From assembly GCF_014192745.1 (NCBI RefSeq), contig NZ_JACHYJ010000012.1, positions 1-34,074 of the forward strand: a DNA stretch of 34,074 nucleotides, read 5' to 3'. Origin of the DNA: Luteimonas sp. RC10 (GTDB lineage: Bacteria > Pseudomonadota > Gammaproteobacteria > Xanthomonadales > Xanthomonadaceae). The notes beneath the pieces are model-generated. The model was not told the origin of the DNA and ran no database searches. It saw nothing but the letters and a program-made list of their open reading frames with translations. Shown in pieces: positions 9,035 through 19,536 of the stretch (positions are counted from its first letter, which is position 1; the number at the start of each line of letters is the position of its first letter). A program made the position numbers and the translations under genes.

Positions 9035-10338
9035 TCAGGCCGGCAGTTGCAGGCTCACCCGCAGCCCGCCGCCGTCACGGTTCTGCAGGGCGATCCGCCC
9101 ACCATGGGCTTCGGCGATCTCGCGTGCCAGTGCCAGCCCAAGGCCAGTGCCGTTGCGCTTGGTCGAGTAGAACGGCAGCAGCGCGTTGGCGAGCACCGCC
9201 TCGTTCATGCCGTCGCCGCGATCGAGAACATCGATCCGCCAGCCATCGGGCAGCCGTCGCAGCCGCAGCCGCACCTGATCGGCAGGGGATCCGGATTCGT
9301 GCGCGTTGCGCAGCAGGTTGATCAGGCATTGCGCCATCTGCGCGACATCGACACGCACCTGGCCGCCGTCGTCGCCTTCCAGCGTGAACGGCACCTGGTC
9401 GCGCAGGCGCGCGAGGAATGTGTGCCAGGGCACCGTTTCGGTGCGCGGCGCTGGCAACTTCGCAAAGCGCGCGTAGTCGCGGATGAATCCCTCGAGGTGG
9501 CGTGCGCGCTCCTCGATGGTCGCCAGGGCATCGGGCAGGCGCTCGAGCTGGCCGCGCCGCAGCAGCTCCGCACCCGAGTGCGCGAGCGAGGCGATCGGCG
9601 CCAGCGAGTTGTTGAGCTCGTGGCTGATGACCCGGATGACCTTCTTCCAGGTCTGCACTTCCTGTCGGCGCAATTCGGTCGTCAGCCTGCGCAGCAGCAC
9701 CAGTTCGTGGCGGCGGCCGTTGAGGCGAAACGAACGCCGCGACAGGTGGTAGATGTCCTCCTGGTCCTCCTCGCCGACGCTCAGCAGGCCGTCGCCGCCG
9801 CGCAGCAAGGCCTCGCGCAGCGCCGGCGGCGCCTGCGCCGCCAGTGCCTCGAAGCCCTGGCCCTCCAGCCGGCGCCCGTCGCCGAGCAACTGGCGTGCGG
9901 CGACATTGCCGAGCACCACGCGCTGCTGCGGATCGAACAGCACCATCGCCACCGGGGTGTTCTGCACCATCGTGTCGAGCAGCAGTTCGCGTTGCACCAG
10001 CGCATGGCGCTGCTCGCGCAGCACGTCGCCGAGCCGGTTGTGTGCCGCCACCAGTTCGCCGAGCTCGCCGCCGCCGTCCCAACGGATGCCAAAGCCGTAG
10101 TCGCCATCCCGATAGGAGGTGACCGCGCCGGCCAGCGCGCGGAACAGCGCACGCACCGGACCGAGCATCCGCTGCGCTGCCCACAGCAGGCCGGGCAGGC
10201 ACAGCGCGGCGGCTGCGAGCACCGCCGACCAGGCCGGTAGCCAGCGTGTGAGCCAGGCGGCGAGCAGCGCGACGGCGATCGCGAACAGCGACGCCAGGGC
10301 GCCGAGGCGGATCGTCAGCGGCAGCTGGCGTGCAGGCA

Positions 10339-10339
<1 letters not shown>
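9035..10339 (-). CDS. Sensor histidine kinase, NtrY-like, partner of the adjacent sigma-54 regulator
   Basis: 434 residues, inner-membrane kinase expected to phosphorylate the regulator encoded just upstream. Two N-terminal membrane segments (about 12-30 and 36-55) with almost no periplasmic loop suggest that the stimulus is sensed in the membrane or cytoplasm. A HAMP-like linker (about 58-110) and a PAS-like domain (about 118-215, DTMVQNTPVAMVLFD) follow. The H-box is ISHELNNSLAPI with the phospho-acceptor His240; the N-box is NLLRNAHESG (Asn345); G1 is DRGDGM (373-378) and G2 GTGLGLA (397-403). All catalytic boxes are intact. The start ATG overlaps the regulator's stop by one base (TGATG), so translation is coupled. 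It is the last gene of the exporter operon. Signal unknown. Confidence 0.93.
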
Positions 10340-11673
<1,334 letters not shown>

Positions 11674-11766
11674 GGGGGAGCGCTGGGGCCTGTTCGCGAG
11701 GGACGCGTCCGGGGAGCCATTCTGGCACTGCCCGGCGCGGTGGAGGTCGGTTCGGTGTCGACCGCT

Positions 11767-13023
11767 TCACGCACTGCGGGTGGCGACCGCCGGCGGCACC
11801 GCCGCTGCGCGTCGCGCCGGGCCGAGGACGGCGAGCTGGCCCAGCAGCCACAGCAGCGCCGCACCGATCGGCAGGTAGGCCAGCGGCAGACGCGCCATCG
11901 CGTAGTGCTGCATCAGCCACTGGTTGATCGCGTATGCGGCGAGCATCCCGGGGACCAGGCCGGCCGCGACGATGAGTGCGTTCTCGGCCAGGAAGTGCCG
12001 CAGCACGTCGCCGCGGGTTGCGCCGAGCGCGCGGCGAATGCCGATCTGGCGGATCCGCTGCTCGATCCAGTAGCCGGTCAGGCTGGCGATGCCGATCAGC
12101 GTGATCAGCGTGACGACCAGGCAGACGGTGCCCAGCAGCCACACTGCCGCGCGCCGGGTATTGAACGCATCCGAGCGCTGGGACTCGTAGTCGACGATGA
12201 TCGGCGCGATGCCGGTCATCAGCTGCGGGCCGTCCTGGCGCGCGAAGACCGCCTGGATCTGCGCCCGCACCGCTTCGCGCGCGTCCGGCTCGGTGCGGAC
12301 CGCGAATGCCAGAATCGGCAGGTCCTCGAAGACCCGGTTGGGAATCAGCATCGAGTACTCGGCCTGGCCATCGTCGAGCTCGGAGAGCTGGTAGCGCAGC
12401 AGGCGGCGCACGGTGCCGACCACGACATAGCGCGGTTCGCCGGCATCGCTGAGCACGCCGCCGATCGCGTCGCCATCCGGGAACAGCGTGCGTGCCAGCG
12501 CCTCGGTCAGGATCGCCGGCACGATGCCGCGGCGCGCGTCGTCGCCGAACAGGCTGCCATCGCGGGCGTAGTCGCCGTCCTCGAAGTCGCGGCCACGCAC
12601 CAGCTCCAGCCCGAGCGCCGGCACCAGCCCCTCGCCGGCGAAGCCGGTCGCGGTGACGCTGACCTCGGCCGGGCTGTCGAGCGTGAGAGTGAACGTCATC
12701 GTCTGGCGCATCGGGATGCCGAGGGTCGGCGCCACCGCACGCACGCCCGGAATCGTCTGCAGCGACTGCTTCAGGGACTGCACGTCCGCGGTGGTCCAGC
12801 GCCCCTGTGCCTGGATCAGCTGGTCGACCAGCAGCAGTTGCCCACGCACGATGCCGTCGGGAATCAGCATCGGGCCCACCTGGCGCTGCAGCAGGAACAG
12901 CGCATTGGTCAGGATCGCGCAGGCCAGCGCGATCTGCGCGATGACCAGCACCGGCATCAGCCGCTGTCGGTGCAGCACAGAAAGAATCGGCCGCAGGGGC
13001 GGGAGGGTGGCCAATCGGATCAT
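11767..13023 (-). CDS. FtsX/MacB-like ABC permease, B-type, pair 4
   Basis: About 418 residues. A first membrane helix (VLVIAQIALACAILTNALFLL) is followed by a large periplasmic MacB-core-like domain (containing AILTEALARTLFPDGDAIGG) and three C-terminal helices. The cytoplasmic coupling segment is RQIGIRRALGATRGDVLRHF, and the protein ends PPAVATRSA, the tail typical of the B-type genes here. No nucleotide-binding domain is fused, so it depends on the separate ATPase. I prefer ATG 13023 because GGAG lies 6 nt upstream; ATG 13035, which overlaps the stop of the previous gene by one base, would add four residues. It is probably the partner of the A-type permease just upstream. With that partner it is the most diverged pair in the array. 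Confidence 0.88.
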   Translation of the reverse strand: MIRLATLPPLRPILSVLHRQRLMPVLVIAQIALACAILTNALFLLQRQVGPMLIPDGIVRGQLLLVDQLIQAQGRWTTADVQSLKQSLQTIPGVRAVAPTLGIPMRQTMTFTLTLDSPAEVSVTATGFAGEGLVPALGLELVRGRDFEDGDYARDGSLFGDDARRGIVPAILTEALARTLFPDGDAIGGVLSDAGEPRYVVVGTVRRLLRYQLSELDDGQAEYSMLIPNRVFEDLPILAFAVRTEPDAREAVRAQIQAVFARQDGPQLMTGIAPIIVDYESQRSDAFNTRRAAVWLLGTVCLVVTLITLIGIASLTGYWIEQRIRQIGIRRALGATRGDVLRHFLAENALIVAAGLVPGMLAAYAINQWLMQHYAMARLPLAYLPIGAALLWLLGQLAVLGPARRAAAVPPAVATRSA

Positions 13024-13034
13024 CGAAGGCTCCA

Positions 13035-14363
13035 TCAAAGGCTCTTGACCTGCAGCGCGGGTTCGATCCGCGCCGCGCGCCAGGCGGGCAGCAGTCCGAC
13101 CAGCAGGCCGACCGCGACGGCGAGGCTGAGCAGTCCGGCGTACAGCCCCGGCTGCAGCACGGCCTGTTCGGTATAGCCACGGTCCTGCAGGCGCACGATC
13201 CACAGCCCGAACAGGGTCAGTGGCAGCGCCAGCAGGCCGCCGGCCAGGCCCGCCGCCCCGGCTTCGACCAGGCACTGGACGACGACCGTCCGGCGGCTCG
13301 CGCCCAGCACCCGGCGCACGCCCAGTTCGCCGCCGCGGCGCAGGAAACGTGCGGCCAGCAATCCGGCGACGTTGACCATGCACAGGCTGAGCAGCCCGAG
13401 CGAGAGCCACAGGTTCAATCGCACGCTGTCGGGCACCACGCGGTTGGCCGTCAGCCAGGCGCGCACGCTGTACACCTGCGCTTGCGGTGGGCGCTCGAAC
13501 GCACCGGTGTCGTGGCGTTGCCGGGCATACCGCTCGAGCGCGGCGCGGAAACCGTCGACCGCCTGCGGTGTCGGCAACTCGGCCCAGAGCTGCAGGAAGC
13601 GGCAGGCGCCGATATCGAGCTCGTTGAAGCGGAAGCCCCCGGTCCCGCCGCGATCGCAGTCCTGCGTGCTGATCGGGGTCACGCCGACTGCGAGCGCGCT
13701 GTCCAGCGGCAAGAATGCGCGGATCGCCAGTGCCTCGCCCCAGCCCGAATCCGACTCCTGCAGCGCGTAGAAGCCCGGCTGCGGATTCCATTCGGCGCTG
13801 ATGCCCACGACCCGCACCTGCCCCTGGCCGACGCGGAGCAACTGGCCGGTGCCGTCGGCGCGACCGAACAGCCGCAGGCTGGTGCGTGCGTCGATGATCG
13901 CGACCGGGGCGTGATCGCGTGCTTCCTGTTCGGTCCAACTGCGGCCATGCAGCAGCGGCACCCCGAACATCGAGGGCAGGGGGCCGGTCGCGAGCAATGC
14001 ACGCACCGATTCGCGTCGTGCGTCCTCGCCTTCCAGGGTCAGCGAGGTCGGCACCAGTGCGGTCTGCCGGATGTCGGGTTGGGCATTGGCGATGGCCTGG
14101 ACGTCGGCCAGCTTCAACAGCCGCGGCGGGGCGCCGACGTCGTCGGCCGCACGTGCGCCTGCGGCCGGCGCCTGGCGCGAATCGACCCAACCCAGGTACA
14201 GATGCTGGCTCAGACCCGGCAAGGGATCGGCCGAGAGCATCGACAGCAGGGTCAGCATCGTCATCGTGGCCGCCAGCCCCATGGCCAGGGTTGCGACCGC
14301 CAGCCCCATCGTGCGCGGATGTCGCAACAGGCCCCGCACCCCCAACTCGAACGCATACCGCAT
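13035..14363 (-). CDS. FtsX/MacB-like ABC permease, A-type, pair 4
   Basis: 442 residues from ATG 14363, chosen because GAGGAGG lies 6 nt upstream; ATG 14369 would leave no spacing. The layout is an N-terminal helix (about 18-42, ending LSADPLPG), a periplasmic domain of about 270 residues, then three helices. The coupling motif is GELGVRRVLGASRRTVV and the protein ends ALQVKSL. The periplasmic domain holds the two cysteines seen in all A-type members (DCDRGG and IGACRFLQLWAEL). It is the most diverged A-type member: it has LSADPLPGLSQHLYLGWVDSR where the other A-type proteins have LSGDP followed by a LFHVQLDPEP or LFYPQVDPRP segment. It is expected to form a heterodimer with the B-type protein encoded immediately downstream; substrate unknown. 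Confidence 0.88.
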   Translation of the reverse strand: MRYAFELGVRGLLRHPRTMGLAVATLAMGLAATMTMLTLLSMLSADPLPGLSQHLYLGWVDSRQAPAAGARAADDVGAPPRLLKLADVQAIANAQPDIRQTALVPTSLTLEGEDARRESVRALLATGPLPSMFGVPLLHGRSWTEQEARDHAPVAIIDARTSLRLFGRADGTGQLLRVGQGQVRVVGISAEWNPQPGFYALQESDSGWGEALAIRAFLPLDSALAVGVTPISTQDCDRGGTGGFRFNELDIGACRFLQLWAELPTPQAVDGFRAALERYARQRHDTGAFERPPQAQVYSVRAWLTANRVVPDSVRLNLWLSLGLLSLCMVNVAGLLAARFLRRGGELGVRRVLGASRRTVVVQCLVEAGAAGLAGGLLALPLTLFGLWIVRLQDRGYTEQAVLQPGLYAGLLSLAVAVGLLVGLLPAWRAARIEPALQVKSL

Positions 14364-14383
14364 TCCCATCCTCCTCGATCGCC

Positions 14384-15607
14384 TCAGGTGCTGCGGGTGG
14401 CCACCGCCGGCGGCACCGAGGCGGCGCGCCGCGCCGGCCAGTACACCGCGATCTGTCCGAGCGCCCAGAGCACCAGCGCGCCGGCCGGCAGATACATCAG
14501 CGGCAGCCGGCCCAGTTCGTAGCGCGCCATCAGCAACTGGTTGAGGCCATAGGCCAGCAGCATCCCGAGCGCGATGCCCATCGTCGCCAGCAGGAAGTTC
14601 TCCACCTGGAAGTAGCGCAGGATCTGGCCGCGGGTCGCGCCGAGTGCACGGCGGATGCCGATCTGCTTGGCGCGCTGCTGCACCCAGAAGCTGGCCAGGC
14701 CGATGATGCCCAGTGCGGTGACCACCAGCAGGGCGATGCAGACCACGACCAGCAGCGCCGCCATCGCCCGGTCCTGCCGGTAGTACTGTTCGCGCAGTTC
14801 GCTGATGAGGTCCTTGTTGACCGTCACCCGGTTGGGATCGATCCGCTTGAGTGCGGCCTCGGCCGCCTCCAGCACCTCGCGGCGCTGCGCAGGATCGGTC
14901 CGGATCAGGTAGTTGAGATTGGGCGAGGCCACGCGGACCGGCAGCAGCATCGTCGCATCGCCCGGCCCGGATCGATCGTTCGGACGCGCCAGCGTCTCGA
15001 CGACGCCCACGATCGGCATCGGCGCGCTGCCCCAGCTGTAGATGTGCTTGCCCACCGCGTCCTCGCCCGGGAACAGCGCCTGCGCCATGGCGCGGTTGAC
15101 GATCACCGCGGGCACCTTCGAGTCCTCGCCGCCGGCATCGATGCGTGCCATGTCCACGTACTCTTCGGCGTTGAAGCCGCGGCCGGCGATCAGGCGCAGG
15201 CCGAGCGTGTCGAGCAGGTCCTCGCTGCCCAGGTAGGGCGAGGCGATCAGCGTGTTGTTCACCTGGTCGTCGCTGAGCCGGACGCCGCTGGTCGAACTGC
15301 TGTTGCCATAGGGGATCTGGGTCGCGGCCGCCACGTGCAGGACCCCCGGCACTGCGCGCAGCGCCGCCAGATCGCGCGCGACATAGGCATTGAGATCGAG
15401 CGTCTCGTCCAGGCTGACGCGTGGCATCTGCAGGCGGACAAGTTCGTTCTCCACCGCGCCGCTGGGGCGGGCCATGCGGTCGATGCGACGGTCGATCAGA
15501 TAGATGGCGTTGCAGATGATCGCGCAGGCGAGCGCGATCTCCATCACGATCAGGGCGGCCGCGGTCTTGTGGCGGCGCAGGGTGGAGAAGATGGGGCGGA
15601 TGTCCAT
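14384..15607 (-). CDS. FtsX/MacB-like ABC permease, B-type, pair 3
   Basis: 407 residues starting MDIRPIFSTLRRHKTAA. One N-terminal helix (about 18-38), a MacB-like periplasmic core (VIVNRAMAQALFPGEDAVGK, PIVGVVETLARPNDRS) and three C-terminal helices. The coupling segment is KQIGIRRALGATRGQILRYF and the tail PPAVATRST. It lies 26 nt after its A-type partner and 20 nt before the next A-type gene. Closest in sequence to the B-type member of pair 2, which suggests that these cassettes arose by a relatively recent duplication. It is a transport permease lacking its own ATPase domain. Confidence 0.9.
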   Translation of the reverse strand: MDIRPIFSTLRRHKTAAALIVMEIALACAIICNAIYLIDRRIDRMARPSGAVENELVRLQMPRVSLDETLDLNAYVARDLAALRAVPGVLHVAAATQIPYGNSSSTSGVRLSDDQVNNTLIASPYLGSEDLLDTLGLRLIAGRGFNAEEYVDMARIDAGGEDSKVPAVIVNRAMAQALFPGEDAVGKHIYSWGSAPMPIVGVVETLARPNDRSGPGDATMLLPVRVASPNLNYLIRTDPAQRREVLEAAEAALKRIDPNRVTVNKDLISELREQYYRQDRAMAALLVVVCIALLVVTALGIIGLASFWVQQRAKQIGIRRALGATRGQILRYFQVENFLLATMGIALGMLLAYGLNQLLMARYELGRLPLMYLPAGALVLWALGQIAVYWPARRAASVPPAVATRST

Positions 15608-15633
15608 GCGGGTGTCCGTCGGGTGGGCCGGGG

Positions 15634-16932
15634 TCAGTTGGATTTGAGCTGGATCGCGGGCATGACCTGGGTCGCTCGCCAGGCGGGGAGCAGGCCGGCC
15701 AGCAGCGTGGCGACGATCGACAGCGCGAATGTGGTCAGCAGCATGGTCGGGTCGAGCCGGGCGAGCTCGGCGTAGGTGCTCGGCGCCTGGCGCACAGCCC
15801 ACAGGCCGCAGAGCGCGACCGCGAGCCCGGCGATGCCGCCGGCGACGCCGATCGTGCCGGCTTCGACCAGGAACTGCGCGAAGATCGCCTTGCGCGAGGC
15901 CCCCAGCGAGCGCCGGACGCCGATCTCCGACGCGCGGCGCAGGCTCTTGGCCAGCAGCAGGCCCACCGTGTTGACCAGGCACACCAGCAGGAAACCGAAC
16001 GCCAGCCAGACCTGCAGGCGCACGTCGCCAGGCACGATCTGGGCATGGTCGAGATGCGCGCGCACATCGCGCAGGCGCACATTCGCCGGCCGCACGAAGC
16101 GTCCGGCCTGGCGTTGCTGTTCGGAGTACGCGAGCAGATAGTCGCGATACGCCGCGGCATCGCCTGGCGAATCGAGCTCCACCCAGTACTGCAGCCAGGC
16201 GCACGGCGCGTTGCGGGCGTTGGAATCGATGCCGCTCGAATCGCCCCAGCAGCTCATGCTGCCCATGCGCGAGAGCTTGGCGTCCATCGCGGCCGAGAAC
16301 GGCACGAACACCGATTCCAGCGGCTCGAATCCATCCAGATTGAGGTCCCAGAACCGCGGCGTCGGCCGCCACGGTGCCAGCACACCGATGACCTGGAACG
16401 CGTTGCCGTCGATGCGCAGCGTCTTGCCAGTGCTGTCGCCGCCGCCGAACACCTTCTGGTTGGTCTCGGCCGAGATCACCGCCACGCGCGCAGCGTCGGC
16501 ATCGTCCTGTGCGCTCCAGCCGCGTCCGAACGCCAGCGGCGCGTCGAACATCGGAAAGAACTCGCCAGTGGTGTAGCGCGCGTCGGTGAAGTACGGCGAT
16601 GCGCCTTCGGGCTCCAGCGCCACGAAGCCACCGCTCATGAAGGCCTGGCGCTTGCCCCGGGCCTCGTGCAACAGCGTCTCGGAATCGAAACGGGTCATGT
16701 TGCGCGCCGGCTCGCCGCCGGCCGTGTAGCCGGTCATCGGTTCGGGATCGAGCTGGACATGGAACAGCCGGTCGCTCTTGGCCGGGATGGGGTCGCCCGA
16801 CAACACGTGGAACACGGTCAGCGTGGTCATGCTCGCGCCGATGCCCAGCGCGATCGCCAGCACCATCAACGCGGTCAACATGCGGTTGCGCCGGAAGCTG
16901 CGCACCGCGAGATTGCAGTAGTAACCAAACAT
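15634..16932 (-). CDS. FtsX/MacB-like ABC permease, A-type, pair 3
   Basis: 432 residues, starting MFGYYCNLAVRSFRRNR with AAGGAT about 7 nt upstream of ATG 16932. The first helix is LTALMVLAIALGIGASMTTL, followed by FHVLSGDPIP. The periplasmic domain contains AEFFPMFD-type and VAVISAETNQKVFGGGDSTG segments and the A-type cysteine pair (MSCWGD and NAPCAWLQYWVEL). Three C-terminal helices and the coupling segment SEIGVRRSLGASRKAIF follow; the tail is AIQLKSN. Very similar to the A-type member of pair 2: the DNA for KSDRLFHVQLDPEP is almost identical at an offset of 2590 bp. Probably pairs with the B-type gene 26 nt downstream. Confidence 0.9.
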   Translation of the reverse strand: MFGYYCNLAVRSFRRNRMLTALMVLAIALGIGASMTTLTVFHVLSGDPIPAKSDRLFHVQLDPEPMTGYTAGGEPARNMTRFDSETLLHEARGKRQAFMSGGFVALEPEGASPYFTDARYTTGEFFPMFDAPLAFGRGWSAQDDADAARVAVISAETNQKVFGGGDSTGKTLRIDGNAFQVIGVLAPWRPTPRFWDLNLDGFEPLESVFVPFSAAMDAKLSRMGSMSCWGDSSGIDSNARNAPCAWLQYWVELDSPGDAAAYRDYLLAYSEQQRQAGRFVRPANVRLRDVRAHLDHAQIVPGDVRLQVWLAFGFLLVCLVNTVGLLLAKSLRRASEIGVRRSLGASRKAIFAQFLVEAGTIGVAGGIAGLAVALCGLWAVRQAPSTYAELARLDPTMLLTTFALSIVATLLAGLLPAWRATQVMPAIQLKSN

Positions 16933-16943
16933 GGTGGGATCCT

Positions 16944-18170
16944 TCAGGCGGCGCGAGTGGCGATGGCGGGGGAGATGGCGGCGGCGCGCAGTGCCGGCCA
17001 CAGCACGGCGGCCTGCCCGAGCACCCACAGCAGCAGTGCGCAGGCCGGCAGGTAGGCCAGCGGCAGGCGCGGGAGTTCGTAGCGGCCCATCATCAGCTGG
17101 TTGAGCGCATAGGCCAGGGCCATGCCCAGGACGACGCCGGTGCTGGTGAGCAGGAAGTTCTCGGCCTGGAAGTGGCGCAGGATCTGCGCTCGGGTCGCCC
17201 CCAGCGCGCGGCGCACGCCGATCTGGCGCGTGCGCTGTTGCACCCAGAAGCTCGCCAGACCGACGATGCCGAACGCGGTCACCACCAGCAGCACGATCGA
17301 GACGGTCGACAGCAGGCCGATCATCTCGCGATCGTTGCGGAAGTAGTCTGCGCGGATGGCCTCGTAGGCACTGCGGGCAAGGATCAGCCGGTTGGGATCG
17401 ACCGCCTCGAGGGCATCGACCGCGGCCGCGAGCACCGCGTCGCGGCGGGCCGGATCGGTCACGCGGACGAGATACGAGCCGCCGTTGTTGTAGTGCAGGC
17501 GGACCGGCACGAGGAACGAGAACGTGCCCTCACCGTCGCTTGGCGAGGGCCGGGCCAGGGATTCGACAACGCCGACAATGACCAATGGCATCGGCCCGAG
17601 GTACATCGTGCGTCCAACCGCCTGTTCGCCGGGAAACAGCCGCTCGGCCATCGAGGCGGTGACGATGGTTGCGCCGCGCACACCTTCGCTGCCATCGAGC
17701 GCTTCCACCTCGGCAACGTCCATGTATTCGTCAGGCAGGAAGTCGCGACCCGCGACCAGGCGGATGCCCAGCGTCGCGATGGTGGTTTCATCGGCGTGGT
17801 AGCGCGCCGCGTGCAGGGTCGGCTGCGCCTGGTCGGCGGTCAGCGATACCCCGGAGTTGCTGGACGAAAACCGATAGAACGGCAACTGGTTGGTGACCGT
17901 GGCCCCGGCAACGCCGGGCACGGCGCGCAGCGCTGCCAGATCCTCGCGTGTCCGCGCGCCGGCGTCGGTCTGCGGCCCGATGCCGCTGAGCCGGATCTGC
18001 AGCAGTTCGCGTTCGGCAATGCCGCTGGGGCGGCGGACCGCATCGATGCGCTCGCCGATCAGGAACAACGCGTTGCAGACGATCGCGCAGGTCAGCGCGA
18101 TCTCCAGCACGATCAGCAGCGCCGCGGTCCGGTGGCGGCGCAGTGACGAGATGATGGGGTGGATGTGCAT
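16944..18170 (-). CDS. FtsX/MacB-like ABC permease, B-type, pair 2
   Basis: 408 residues, starting MHIHPIISSLRRHRTAA, with AGGT upstream of ATG 18170. The N-terminal helix is LLIVLEIALTCAIVCNALFLI. The periplasmic MacB-like core includes TIVTASMAERLFPGEQAVGRT and LVIVGVVESLARPSPSDGEG. Three C-terminal helices carry the coupling segment RQIGVRRALGATRAQILRHF and the tail SPAIATRAA. It lies 47 nt after its A-type partner, the longest gap inside a pair, and 11 nt before the next A-type gene. Expected to assemble with an A-type subunit and the shared ATPase; substrate unknown. Confidence 0.9.
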   Translation of the reverse strand: MHIHPIISSLRRHRTAALLIVLEIALTCAIVCNALFLIGERIDAVRRPSGIAERELLQIRLSGIGPQTDAGARTREDLAALRAVPGVAGATVTNQLPFYRFSSSNSGVSLTADQAQPTLHAARYHADETTIATLGIRLVAGRDFLPDEYMDVAEVEALDGSEGVRGATIVTASMAERLFPGEQAVGRTMYLGPMPLVIVGVVESLARPSPSDGEGTFSFLVPVRLHYNNGGSYLVRVTDPARRDAVLAAAVDALEAVDPNRLILARSAYEAIRADYFRNDREMIGLLSTVSIVLLVVTAFGIVGLASFWVQQRTRQIGVRRALGATRAQILRHFQAENFLLTSTGVVLGMALAYALNQLMMGRYELPRLPLAYLPACALLLWVLGQAAVLWPALRAAAISPAIATRAA

Positions 18171-18217
18171 GGCGGTGACCTGTGGATGCGCGATAGGGGG
18201 GGCGGGGCGAGCGCGTG

Positions 18218-19522
18218 TCACTGCGACTTGAGCTGGATCGCCGGTGCGATCTGCATCGATCGCCAGGCCGGGAGCAGGCCGGCGGCGATGCTGGCCACGA
18301 GCGCGAGCACGAACGTGAGCAGCAGCATCGCGCTGTCGAGATGGGCGAGCGCGGCGTAATCGGTCGGGCGCTGGCGCACGGCCCACAGGCCGGCCTGCGC
18401 GAGCCCCAGCCCGAGCAGGCCGCCGGCGATCCCGACCGTGCCGCTCTCGACGATCGCCTGCACGAACACGTCGCGGCGCGAAGCGCCAAGCGCGCGACGC
18501 ACACCGATCTCGCCGCCGCGGCGCAGGAACTTGGCCAGCAGCAGGCCCACGGTGTTGACCAGGCAGACCAGCAGGAAGCCCAGCGCCAGCCACAGCTGCA
18601 GACGCACGTCGCCGGGGACGACCTTGCGATGGTCGAGCCAGTCCATCACGCTGCGCAGTCGCACGTTGGCAGGGCGCTCGAACCGCCCCGCCGCCTTCTG
18701 CTGCGCGGAATAGTTGGCGAGGTAGGCCTTGAAGGCATCCGCCTGCGCCGGGTTCTCGAGTTCCACCCAGTACTGGATCCAGGTGCAGGGCGCGTTGACA
18801 GCCCGGCTGTCGTTGGTCGGCCCGCTACCGAAGCAGTTGCTGCTGCCCGATGTGCCCATCTTCAGGTCGATGGCGGTCGAGAACGGCAGAAACAGGTGCT
18901 CCTGGCCGTCGAAGCGGCCGGTGTTGAGATCGTAGAACTTGGGGCGCGGCAACCAGTCGTCGATCACGCCAACGATCCGCAGCGCAGTGCCGTCGACGCG
19001 GATCTGTCGGCCGACGCTGTCGGCGCCGCCGAACAGCTTGTCGTTGAGGGTGCGTCCGATCACCGCGACGCGGCCGCGTCCGGCGTCGTCCTGCGCCGTC
19101 CAGCCCTGGCCGTGGAGGAAGGGCACATCGAACATCGCAAAGAAGTCGGCCGAGGTGTAGCGCATGGACTCGAGAAACGGGCGAACGGCGCTGTCTTCGG
19201 CCTCGATGATCCCGCCGCCCCCGGTCATCATCGCCTGCCGCGTCGCGTGTCCATCGCGCAACAAGGCCTCCGCATCGAAGCGGGTGAGCTGGCTGTCGGG
19301 TTCGGCGCCCGGCACGTAGGTGGCCAGCGGCTCGGGATCGAGCTGGACATGGAACAGCCGGTCGCTCTTGCCCGGAATCGGGTCGCCCGACAGCACGTGG
19401 AACACCGTCAGCGTGGTCATGCACGCACCGATGCCCAGTGCGAGCGTGATCACCATCAGCGCGGTCAGCACGCGGTTGCGGCGGAAGCTGCGCAGGGCGA
19501 GGGTCAGGTAGTAACCGAGCAT
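18218..19522 (-). CDS. FtsX/MacB-like ABC permease, A-type, pair 2
   Basis: 434 residues, starting MLGYYLTLALRSFRRNRVL at ATG 19522. The first helix is LTALMVITLALGIGACMTTL, followed by FHVLSGDPIPGKSDRLFHVQ. The periplasmic domain includes ADFFAMFDVPFLHGQGW and the A-type cysteine pair (SSNCFG and NAPCTWIQYWVEL). The C-terminal helices contain the coupling segment GEIGVRRALGASRRDVF; the tail is AIQLKSQ. Closest to the pair-3 A-type permease. Its gene starts 14 nt after the preceding B-type gene ends, with only a weak ribosome site, so translational coupling is likely. Confidence 0.9.
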   Translation of the reverse strand: MLGYYLTLALRSFRRNRVLTALMVITLALGIGACMTTLTVFHVLSGDPIPGKSDRLFHVQLDPEPLATYVPGAEPDSQLTRFDAEALLRDGHATRQAMMTGGGGIIEAEDSAVRPFLESMRYTSADFFAMFDVPFLHGQGWTAQDDAGRGRVAVIGRTLNDKLFGGADSVGRQIRVDGTALRIVGVIDDWLPRPKFYDLNTGRFDGQEHLFLPFSTAIDLKMGTSGSSNCFGSGPTNDSRAVNAPCTWIQYWVELENPAQADAFKAYLANYSAQQKAAGRFERPANVRLRSVMDWLDHRKVVPGDVRLQLWLALGFLLVCLVNTVGLLLAKFLRRGGEIGVRRALGASRRDVFVQAIVESGTVGIAGGLLGLGLAQAGLWAVRQRPTDYAALAHLDSAMLLLTFVLALVASIAAGLLPAWRSMQIAPAIQLKSQ

Positions 19523-19536
19523 GGCGGGTCCGTACG

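Noticed and set aside
8858..10240. 460-codon + strand open frame across the kinase gene
   Set aside because: It starts inside the terminator and is antisense to a kinase with all catalytic boxes; its own translation shows no domain.
11680..11740. Sigma-54-like TGGC...GC element before the response-regulator gene
   Set aside because: The spacing can be forced to fit but neither box matches the consensus beyond the core dinucleotides.
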